Shown here piece by piece: positions 10,601-16,962 of a stretch of 64,000 nt of DNA. The position numbers and the translations under genes are program-made. The stretch is from Methanobacteriota archaeon (GTDB taxonomy: Archaea > Thermoplasmatota > Thermoplasmata > Methanomassiliicoccales > Methanomethylophilaceae). Position 1 is the first letter of the stretch; the number at the start of each line of letters is the position of its first letter. The notes below the pieces were generated by a model. The model made no database searches. It saw only the letters and a program-made list of their open reading frames with translations, and had not been told where the DNA came from. Location of the stretch: NCBI GenBank assembly GCA_023402275.1, contig JAEXCH010000010.1, positions 1 through 64,000 on the forward strand. The letters are read 5' to 3'.

Positions 10601-11491
10601 ATGCTGAATTCCGAAGAATTGATCAAACTGAGAAAGGCCGGAGAGGTTGCAGCCCAGGCGAGGGAATTAGGTCTAGGGATGATCAAGGAAGGAGCAAAGC
10701 TATACGATGTTGCTCAAGAGGTCGAAGGATACATACGTTCGAAAGGCTGCGGATTGGCATTCCCATGTAATATCAGCATCAACGAGATCGCAGCTCATTA
10801 TACCCCTTCTGTGAATGACACCAAGGTCTTTGAGATCGGCGACGTTGTCAAACTGGACTGCGGAGCGGAATTGGATGGATTCATTGGAGACACTGCAGGT
10901 ACTGTCGAAGTGGGAACAAGAAGGTACCGTGAACTGATAGAGGCATCGAAACGTGCCAGAGATACTGTTGCTGAATTCGTTGGTATCGGAACCCCCATCG
11001 GAGAGATCGGAGGTGCGGTGGAGATGAGCATAGCTCAAAGCGGGTTCAAACCTATAGAGAACCTATGCGGACATCAGATAGAGCAATACAAACTGCATGC
11101 AGGGATATCGATCCCTAACTACCATGACGGAAATGATGACAGACTCAAGGAAGGAATGATCATTGCTGTGGAACCATTCGCAACGAATGGGGAAGGAATA
11201 GTCGTGGATGGACCTCCGGGAAACATAGTCAGAATGATAAGGGAAAAGGAAATCTCTGATCCAAAGGCACAGGAATTCCTTGATTATGTGAAGGATGAAT
11301 TCAGATCATTCGCATTCTGTGCCAGAAGCTGTGATTTCACGAATGCCGAGAAGCACGTGAAGACACTGATAAGACATGGGGTGTTGTCAAGTTATTCTCA
11401 GATGATCGAGATCAGAAAAGGTATCGTATCCCAACATGAACACACCTTCTATATATCAGGAAAGCGCGCAGAAGTGACAACTCTTCCATAA
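10601..11491 (+). CDS. map: Methionine aminopeptidase type II, copy 2 (tandem paralogue)
   Basis: Same family and length (296 residues) as the upstream gene and co-linear with it from the first residue to the shared THTF/ISGxRAExxTLP end. All five metal ligands are kept (VKLDCGAELDGFIGD, ENLCGHQI, AVEPFAT, SQHEHTFYI). Differences are scattered and mostly conservative, so both copies look functional. A purine-rich site (AAGGGACG) precedes the ATG. The 83-nt gap before it may carry its own promoter. Confidence 0.93.
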   Translation: MLNSEELIKLRKAGEVAAQARELGLGMIKEGAKLYDVAQEVEGYIRSKGCGLAFPCNISINEIAAHYTPSVNDTKVFEIGDVVKLDCGAELDGFIGDTAGTVEVGTRRYRELIEASKRARDTVAEFVGIGTPIGEIGGAVEMSIAQSGFKPIENLCGHQIEQYKLHAGISIPNYHDGNDDRLKEGMIIAVEPFATNGEGIVVDGPPGNIVRMIREKEISDPKAQEFLDYVKDEFRSFAFCARSCDFTNAEKHVKTLIRHGVLSSYSQMIEIRKGIVSQHEHTFYISGKRAEVTTLP

Positions 11492-11493
11492 AG

Positions 11494-11502
11494 GTTTATT
11501 TA
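11494..11502 (+). promoter_or_regulatory. TATA box of tRNA-Leu
   Basis: GTTTATTTA is centred about 33 nt before the mature 5' end of the tRNA, which is right for a transcript starting a few bases before the tRNA. Confidence 0.5.
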
Positions 11503-11530
11503 TCATTTGATGCTACGAGGTGTAAGCAAA

Positions 11531-11618
11531 GCCGAGGTTGCCAAGCCTGGTCAAAGGCGATGGACTCAAGATCCATTCTCGTAGGAGTTCACCGGTTCGA
11601 ATCCGGTCCTCGGCACCA
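11531..11618 (+). tRNA. tRNA-Leu (anticodon CAA)
   Basis: This is a class II tRNA. The acceptor stem GCCGAGG pairs with CCTCGGC, the anticodon loop CTCAAGA carries CAA, the variable arm is long (around TCTCGTAGGAGTT) and the T arm is CCGGTTCGAATCCGG. The discriminator is A (11615), and CCA is encoded (11616-11618). No intron is present. The sequence right behind it changes in composition and begins an A+T-rich segment with helicase and nuclease genes, so this tRNA is a plausible integration target. I found no duplicate of its 3' end near the far side. Confidence 0.96.
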
Positions 11619-11693
11619 TATAATCATCACTGCTCGCTACTCAAATCTTGTTGTTTCTGTTCGTGGTGGGTGTTATTAAAAGAGGTCGATTTA

Positions 11694-11798
11694 TTGGAAA
11701 CAACACTTTACAAATTACCGAAATTCACAGTGGAATACGATAATATTCCATTAATACAATTTAGTGGAAAGGAATTACCCGCTGTAGTGATTTCCTGA
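11694..11798 (+). CDS. Possible 34-residue small protein of unknown function
   Basis: A TTG-initiated frame of 34 residues has a good Shine-Dalgarno sequence (GAGGT at 11682-11686, 7 nt upstream). It reads ETTLYKLPKFTVEYDN followed by PLIQFSGKELP. It lies between the tRNA and the helicase gene. It could be a real small gene of the insert, or the remnant N-terminus of a larger mobile-element protein. I recognise no family. Confidence 0.3.
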   Translation: METTLYKLPKFTVEYDNIPLIQFSGKELPAVVIS

Positions 11799-11880
11799 AC
11801 ACGATGAGGGTTTCAAAGAAAAAGAAATCAATAACCTGTGTTATATTGCAACATTATTAGGATGCTGAGGGGTTAATACA

Positions 11881-13743
11881 ATGAAAGAAGGAGTGTTTTC
11901 AACAGGACAGACAAAATCGATATACAAGACAAATGAAACGATGCCCTTATCATCCGAACAGCAATTTTTTATTGATAAAGCTCTTGATGGGCATAATATC
12001 CTTGTTAATGCTTGTATAGGGAGTGGGAAAACAACAGCCATTCAGCGCCTTTGTGACGAATTACCGACAGGGAAAAGAATTCTATATCTAACATACAACA
12101 AGCTACTAAAGGTCGATGCTCAATCAAAGATAAAAAATACAAATGTCAAAGTGAGCAATTACCACGGGTTTGCATTCGGAGTGTTGAAAAAACAAAACAT
12201 TAATGTCGGCGTATCTGATTTGATTCAGACATTCATAAAAAAGAAACCAAAATTAGACTGCTATGATGTTTTGATAATTGACGAATATCAAGACATCGAA
12301 GAGGAAATTTCGAAATTACTTCTCCACATTAGATCAACAAACCCAGCAATGCAGATAATAGCCGTAGGGGACATGGAACAGAAGATCTACGATAAAACCA
12401 CGTTATCTGTGCCAGAATTCATCGAAGGGTTTTTAGGCGAGCATATCAAGTTAGAATTTACTCATTGTTTCAGACTATCTCCTGATCTGGCTGCCACGCT
12501 CGGCCGGATATGGGGCAAAAGCATCATTGGCGTAAATAAAAATTGTATTGTTCAGGAAATGAGCGTTAGCGATGTGATCAAGTTCTTATCGACACAGGAC
12601 CCGAGTGATATTTTGTGTCTAGGTGCACGGGTAGGAGATCTCTCTACGGCATTGAATGCGTTAGAGCAAGATTATCCGGACAAATTCAACAAAAAAACTG
12701 TATATGCGAGCATATCTGAAAAAGATGGAGTAGGGGCAGTACAGCCAAAATCAACATCTGGGATATTTACAACATTTGACAGCAGCAAAGGTCTGGAGCG
12801 CAGGATATGTGTTGTATTTGATTTCGTTGAATCATACTGGCAAGTAAGGATCACCAAGCCAAATCAGTCCTATAAGATACTACGCAACATCTTCTGTGTT
12901 GCGGCAAGTCGCGGCAAAGAAAGAATCATATTTGTCACCAGCGGAGAAGCAAGACTCTCTGAGCAAACATTGTCAACAGACACTTCTCAAAACGATATAT
13001 TTGATGATGTAGACATTTCAGAAATGTTCGATTTTAAATACAAAGAAGATGTGGAAAAATGTTATTCGTTGCTGGACGTCAAGCCACTTACCATACCCGA
13101 AAACAGTTCAGAAATTTTGATAACGAACAAGGATGGGTTGATCGATCTTTCTCCCTGCATCGGAATATACCAGGAAGCTGTGTTTTTCAAAGATTATGAT
13201 ATCAATAAATCGATTGAATTGTGGCTTGAGATCAACAAAGATAAAAAATATCTGTATAGAGAAAGGGATGAAAATCTACCGTTGGACAAAAAGATTCTAT
13301 TTCTTACTTCGCTTGAAACTTCACAGAATCGTTATCTAAATCAAGTTACTACACCTTTTGTAAATGACATTGAAAGACAACGAATTGTTGAAAGATTAGG
13401 CTCAACCTTCACTACCGATGAAATTGTGCAATATCCGTGTATTATCGATTTTTCAGATAAAAACGGTAAACATCTGTTTTCAGCACAAGGATTTACTGAC
13501 GTCATAAAAAATGGCATGGTGTATGAATTGAAGTTTGTACATGAGTTAACTCACGAACATTTCCTGCAATGTGCTTGTTATGTCGTAGCGTTAGGACTCA
13601 AAAAAGGCATTCTTTGGAATGTTCGAACAAACATAAAATATGAAATTCAAATATTAAACAAATCTAAATTTCTGGATGCGGTTGCAAAAACGACCACCAA
13701 AGGATTTTTGAAGAAATATTATGGGCCAAGGGAGGAAAGATAA
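11881..13743 (+). CDS. UvrD-like superfamily 1 helicase fused to a PD-(D/E)XK nuclease domain
   Basis: This 620-residue protein combines an SF1A helicase and a nuclease. Helicase motifs seen are Walker A GSGKTT (47-52), Walker B DEYQD (134-138), motif III-like VGDMEQKIYD (162-171), a HCFRLSPDLA motif, motif V DSSKGLE (300-306) and motif VI AASRGKER (341-348). The C-terminal region has the PD-(D/E)XK pattern D540, E549-x-K551 and Q563-x3-Y567, as in RecB/AddB and Cas4 nucleases. The start is supported by GAGGGGTT 6 nt upstream. Codons are markedly richer in A+T than in neighbouring genes, which suggests transfer. The next gene starts inside its stop codon (TAATG). A role in DNA end processing, repair or defence is inferred. 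No RecC/AddA-like partner is seen. Confidence 0.85.
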   Translation: MKEGVFSTGQTKSIYKTNETMPLSSEQQFFIDKALDGHNILVNACIGSGKTTAIQRLCDELPTGKRILYLTYNKLLKVDAQSKIKNTNVKVSNYHGFAFGVLKKQNINVGVSDLIQTFIKKKPKLDCYDVLIIDEYQDIEEEISKLLLHIRSTNPAMQIIAVGDMEQKIYDKTTLSVPEFIEGFLGEHIKLEFTHCFRLSPDLAATLGRIWGKSIIGVNKNCIVQEMSVSDVIKFLSTQDPSDILCLGARVGDLSTALNALEQDYPDKFNKKTVYASISEKDGVGAVQPKSTSGIFTTFDSSKGLERRICVVFDFVESYWQVRITKPNQSYKILRNIFCVAASRGKERIIFVTSGEARLSEQTLSTDTSQNDIFDDVDISEMFDFKYKEDVEKCYSLLDVKPLTIPENSSEILITNKDGLIDLSPCIGIYQEAVFFKDYDINKSIELWLEINKDKKYLYRERDENLPLDKKILFLTSLETSQNRYLNQVTTPFVNDIERQRIVERLGSTFTTDEIVQYPCIIDFSDKNGKHLFSAQGFTDVIKNGMVYELKFVHELTHEHFLQCACYVVALGLKKGILWNVRTNIKYEIQILNKSKFLDAVAKTTTKGFLKKYYGPREER

Positions 13744-14318
13744 TGACGAATTTTGCTATCATCGACACAGAAACCAATTGGAATGATGTAGTAATGTCAA
13801 TTGGAGCAGTCATCGCCGATGCTGACACATACCAGCCTTTGTACTCAAAATACTATATCATAACACCCGAACATAGAGTCGGCGGTATGTTCTCGCATGC
13901 TTTGTTTTTAGAAGACGAGATGTTGAATTACGAATGCTCTCGAAAAAAGGCATTGAGCGATCTAATGACATGCTTCGAAAGCAACGGTGTTACAGATATA
14001 TTCGCTTACAATGCTTCTTTCGATTATCGTCATTTACCCGAGCTGTCAGATTTTTGTTGGTATGATATTATGAAACTAGCGGCATACAGACAATTCAATC
14101 CGAAGATTCCTTCATACTCAAATTGTCACGGCACGGGAAGACTGAAATCTGGCTACGGGGTTGAACCCATCCTGAGGTTACTTAGTGGTGATGTAACGTA
14201 CTGCGAACAGCATAATGCACTTACCGATGCACTCGATGAATTGAAAATAATGGTGCTACTCGAACACGGTTTTGATAGTTATGTAAAAATCAAAAAACGC
14301 AAGCATGTGCATGAATGA
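13743..14318 (+). CDS. DEDDh 3'-5' exonuclease (DnaQ-like)
   Basis: This 191-residue protein has the complete DnaQ-like exonuclease signature: IDTET (D8, E10), NASFDYR (D94) and HNALTDA (H157, D162). It is a single exonuclease domain without a polymerase or BRCT domain. It probably degrades DNA or RNA 3' to 5'. Its ATG overlaps the helicase stop by one base (TAATG), so the two proteins are probably made together. It shares the A+T-rich codon use of the helicase and differs from the ribosomal operon that follows. A long gap and a change of composition follow its stop. Confidence 0.87.
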   Translation: MTNFAIIDTETNWNDVVMSIGAVIADADTYQPLYSKYYIITPEHRVGGMFSHALFLEDEMLNYECSRKKALSDLMTCFESNGVTDIFAYNASFDYRHLPELSDFCWYDIMKLAAYRQFNPKIPSYSNCHGTGRLKSGYGVEPILRLLSGDVTYCEQHNALTDALDELKIMVLLEHGFDSYVKIKKRKHVHE

Positions 14319-14430
14319 ATGAGGGCGGCACACCTCCGGATATGGTGTCAACTTTATCCGTGTAAAACCATGATAACGAAACAATTCACCTTATTCTTAC
14401 AAAGTATGCGCGTGTGCGAGTTATAAGAAC

Positions 14431-14439
14431 CTTTAATAA
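14431..14439 (+). promoter_or_regulatory. TATA box of the rps13 operon
   Basis: CTTTAATAA is the best TATA-like element in the 240-nt gap before rps13. It predicts a start near 14460 and a 5' untranslated leader of about 100 nt. Confidence 0.45.
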
Positions 14440-14459
14440 GGATGATACAATCCTCGCAG

Positions 14460-14562
14460 TTACGTAAACTCAGGACCCGTCTAGTACGAACACTGAGAGC
14501 GCATCCGGAAGGACACGCGCTTGAGCACATCCCCTCGGGGAACATTTACGGAGGAATTGAAA
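14460..14562 (+). promoter_or_regulatory. Structured 5' leader of the ribosomal operon
   Basis: The leader can form a two-part hairpin: AGCGC (14498-14502) pairs with GCGCT (14517-14521), and an inner TCC/GGA closes a GGAA loop. A second hairpin, CCC-CTCG-GGG, lies at 14531-14540. The Shine-Dalgarno GGAGG (14550-14554) follows. Such structures near the ribosome-binding site are typical places for autogenous control by a ribosomal protein, but no known leader family is recognised. Confidence 0.45.
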
Positions 14563-15039
14563 ATGGCTAAGGCAAAGAAAGAAGCGCCTGATGCAGTCGA
14601 TGAGAACTTCAACTACATCGTCCGTATCGCAAGCAGCGATATCGACGGTCAGAAGAGAACTGTCATCGGACTCCAGAGCATCAAAGGCGTAGGAAAGAGG
14701 GTCTCGCAGATCATCGCTAAGAAAGCGGATATTGACCCAACAGTGAAGATAGGAACACTTTCGGATGAGAAGGTCAAGGAGATCGAAGCCCTTGTGACAT
14801 CATATGTTGAATATGCCCCGCACTGGGCCATCAACAGGCAGATGGATTACGAGACAGGTGCGGACATGCACCTGATCGGTAATGATCTCGAGATCATCCA
14901 GAAAGAGGATATCAACAGAATGAAGATGATCCGCTGTTACCGCGGAATCAGGCACGAGACACGCCACAAGGTCAGAGGACAGAGGACCCGTTCCAACGGA
15001 AGGAAGGGACTGACCATCGGTGTCCAGAGGAAATCCTGA
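14563..15039 (+). CDS. rps13: Small ribosomal subunit protein uS13
   Basis: This is the archaeal uS13, which sits in the head of the 30S subunit and contacts the P-site tRNA and 50S bridges. IGLQSIKGVGKR and the basic C-terminus RCYRGIRHETRHKVRGQRTR are diagnostic. I start at the ATG at 14563 (MAKAKKEAPD), which has GGAGG 8 nt upstream, rather than at the in-frame TTG at 14521. It is first in the conserved archaeal cluster uS13-uS4-uS11-RpoD. Confidence 0.97.
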   Translation: MAKAKKEAPDAVDENFNYIVRIASSDIDGQKRTVIGLQSIKGVGKRVSQIIAKKADIDPTVKIGTLSDEKVKEIEALVTSYVEYAPHWAINRQMDYETGADMHLIGNDLEIIQKEDINRMKMIRCYRGIRHETRHKVRGQRTRSNGRKGLTIGVQRKS

Positions 15040-15049
15040 GGTGATTTGA

Positions 15050-15700
15050 ATGGGAGATCCAAAATTCTCACGCAGGTCTTATGACACACCCTCGCACCCT
15101 TGGGAAGGCGAGAGGATAAAGAAAGAAGTAGAGGTCGTACGCGAGTTCGGCCTTAAGAACAAGACAGAGGTATGGAAAGCACAGACCGTCCTCAGGAACT
15201 TCAGGAAGCAGTCAAGGGAATTGCAGGCACGCCTCAGGGGAGGAGATGCACAGGCAAAGATCGAGGCTGACGCACTCCTTAGGAAATGTTCCCGTATGGG
15301 TATCCTTCCGGTAACAGGATCGACACTCAACGACATCCTTGTTCTTTCAGAGAACGACATCCTTTCCAGGAGACTTCAGACAGTTGTCTACGAAAAGGGA
15401 TTGTCAACAACGATAAAGCAGGCAAGACAGATGATCACACACGGTCACATACACATAAACGGCCACAGGGTCACCGTTCCCGGATACATAGTCACGAGGG
15501 AAGAGGAGGCATCGGTCGTATACAACGATGTATCTCCGTTCACGGATGAGATGCACCCGATGAGGATATCTGCAGAGCAGGCAGCCGCCAACGCTTCAAT
15601 GAAAGCAGAGGCGGAGGCAAAGGCAGCAGCCGAGGCCGCAGCAGCAGCAAAGGCAGATGCAGAGGAAGCAGGAATAACACTCGAGGACGGTGAGATCTGA
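15050..15700 (+). CDS. rps4: Small ribosomal subunit protein uS4
   Basis: Archaeal uS4 is a primary 16S rRNA binder needed for 30S assembly. The N-terminal GDPKFSRRSYDTPSHPWEG is typical and the S4 RNA-binding domain (SRRLQTVVYEKG to GHIHINGHRVTVPGYIV) is complete. The last 40 or so residues form an alanine/glutamate/lysine-rich tail, probably helical, beyond the conserved core. The gene follows rps13 by 10 nt, and its TGA overlaps the ATG of rps11. Confidence 0.97.
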   Translation: MGDPKFSRRSYDTPSHPWEGERIKKEVEVVREFGLKNKTEVWKAQTVLRNFRKQSRELQARLRGGDAQAKIEADALLRKCSRMGILPVTGSTLNDILVLSENDILSRRLQTVVYEKGLSTTIKQARQMITHGHIHINGHRVTVPGYIVTREEEASVVYNDVSPFTDEMHPMRISAEQAAANASMKAEAEAKAAAEAAAAAKADAEEAGITLEDGEI

Positions 15701-16089
15701 TGGCAACAGCAAAATGGGGAATAGCAAACATATACGCAAGCTACAACAACGTCATGATCACCCTTACCGACATAACCGGTGCTGAGACCATCGGAAAGGT
15801 AACCGGTGGAATGGTCGTCAAGCAGGCAAAGGATGAATCCTCTCCGTACGCAGCACAGAAGGCGGCAGAGAAGATCGCCGAGGTCGCAAAGGAAAGGGAC
15901 ATCGTAGGGATACACGTCAAGGTACGTGCACCCGGAGGAAACAAATCAACCTCACCCGGGCCCGGTGCTCAGGCAGCGATCCGTGCTCTTGCAAGAGCAG
16001 GACTCAAGATCGGACGTATCGAGGACGTCACACCTATTCCGCACGACGGTACTAAGAAGAAGGGCGGTCGCAGAGGACGCAGGGTCTGA
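15700..16089 (+). CDS. rps11: Small ribosomal subunit protein uS11
   Basis: This 129-residue uS11 belongs to the 30S platform. GIANIYASYNNVMITLTDITG, VRAPGGNKSTSPGPGAQ and the basic tail DGTKKKGGRRGRRV are all standard. The ATG overlaps the rps4 stop (ATGA-type coupling). rpoD follows after 12 nt. Confidence 0.97.
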   Translation: MATAKWGIANIYASYNNVMITLTDITGAETIGKVTGGMVVKQAKDESSPYAAQKAAEKIAEVAKERDIVGIHVKVRAPGGNKSTSPGPGAQAAIRALARAGLKIGRIEDVTPIPHDGTKKKGGRRGRRV

Positions 16090-16101
16090 GGGGGCACTCC
16101 G

Positions 16102-16932
16102 ATGGAGATAGAGATACGCGAAATGGCAGAAAGGAAAGGAAGCTTCATACTGAAGAACTCGTCCCCTGCCATGGCGAATGCCCTCAGAAGGACCATGCTC
16201 ACCGACATACCCAAGATGGCAATCGACAAAGTGGAGTTCCACCTGGGACCCATTATGGTCGATGACAAGGAGTATGAGAGCGTCACGCCTCTGTTCGACG
16301 AGATCGTTGCACACAGACTCGGAATGGTACCTGTTCCCACTGACTATGAATTGTTCGGCGAACAGGAACACTGTGTCTGTGGCGGAGAGGGATGTCCCAG
16401 CTGTACGATAATGTACAGTCTGAACAAGATAGGCCCGTGTACGGTCCTTTCCGGGGACATGATGCCTCTCGGCAATCCGGACCTTGCTGTCAAGGACCAG
16501 TTCATACCGATCGTAGAGCTTACTGACGGACAGGCTGTCCTGATATACGCTACTGCGGTTATGGGAACTGCGAAGAAACACGTGAAATGGCAGGCGGCAT
16601 TCGGTGTGGGGTACAAGTACCTCCCTTACGTCACGATCGAGGACGCAAGGGCTGGCGATCCCGATACCGTAAGGTCGATAAATGTCTGTCCGAGAGGTGT
16701 GTTCGAGATAAAGAACGGAAAGCTGAAGGTCAGGGACATGCTCAACTGCGGTATGTGCAGGGAATGTGAGGTGATATCAAAGGGAGCGATCAAGGTCGAT
16801 GCCGATGATAAGAACTTCTATTTCAAGTACGAGACAGATGGTTCACTGACAGCACAGCAGGTTCTCGACAAAGCGCTTGACATCCTTTCTAAGCAGACGG
16901 ACGAAGTCTACTCTGAGATAGAAGGTCTTTAA
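16102..16932 (+). CDS. rpoD: RNA polymerase subunit D (Rpo3)
   Basis: Rpo3 pairs with subunit L as the alpha-like assembly platform of archaeal RNA polymerase. The 276 residues include ALRRTMLTDIPKMAID (alpha motif) and a ferredoxin-like insert (VCPRGVFEIKNGKLKV followed by NCGMCREC) that can bind an Fe-S cluster. An additional Cys group, CVCGGEGCPSC, occurs in the middle. The gene ends the operon. The genes that often follow in archaea (rpl18e, rpl13, rps9, rpoN, rpoK) are absent and a terminator follows instead. Confidence 0.96.
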   Translation: MEIEIREMAERKGSFILKNSSPAMANALRRTMLTDIPKMAIDKVEFHLGPIMVDDKEYESVTPLFDEIVAHRLGMVPVPTDYELFGEQEHCVCGGEGCPSCTIMYSLNKIGPCTVLSGDMMPLGNPDLAVKDQFIPIVELTDGQAVLIYATAVMGTAKKHVKWQAAFGVGYKYLPYVTIEDARAGDPDTVRSINVCPRGVFEIKNGKLKVRDMLNCGMCRECEVISKGAIKVDADDKNFYFKYETDGSLTAQQVLDKALDILSKQTDEVYSEIEGL

Positions 16933-16940
16933 ACAATAAA

Positions 16941-16952
16941 GGGCGAAAGCCC
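16941..16952. terminator. Hairpin between convergent rpoD and polC
   Basis: GGGC-GAAA-GCCC is a compact GNRA-loop hairpin in the 30-nt gap between two convergent genes. The plus side is followed by a T-rich stretch (ATTCTTCATTTTAAT). It probably ends the ribosomal operon and may also serve the opposite strand. Confidence 0.6.
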
Positions 16953-16962
16953 ATTCTTCATT

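Noticed and set aside
14319..14430. Second attachment site (copy of the tRNA-Leu 3' end) after the exonuclease gene
   Set aside because: I looked for a repeat of the T arm and CCTCGGCACCA sequence after 14318 and saw none, so an intact integrated element cannot be claimed.
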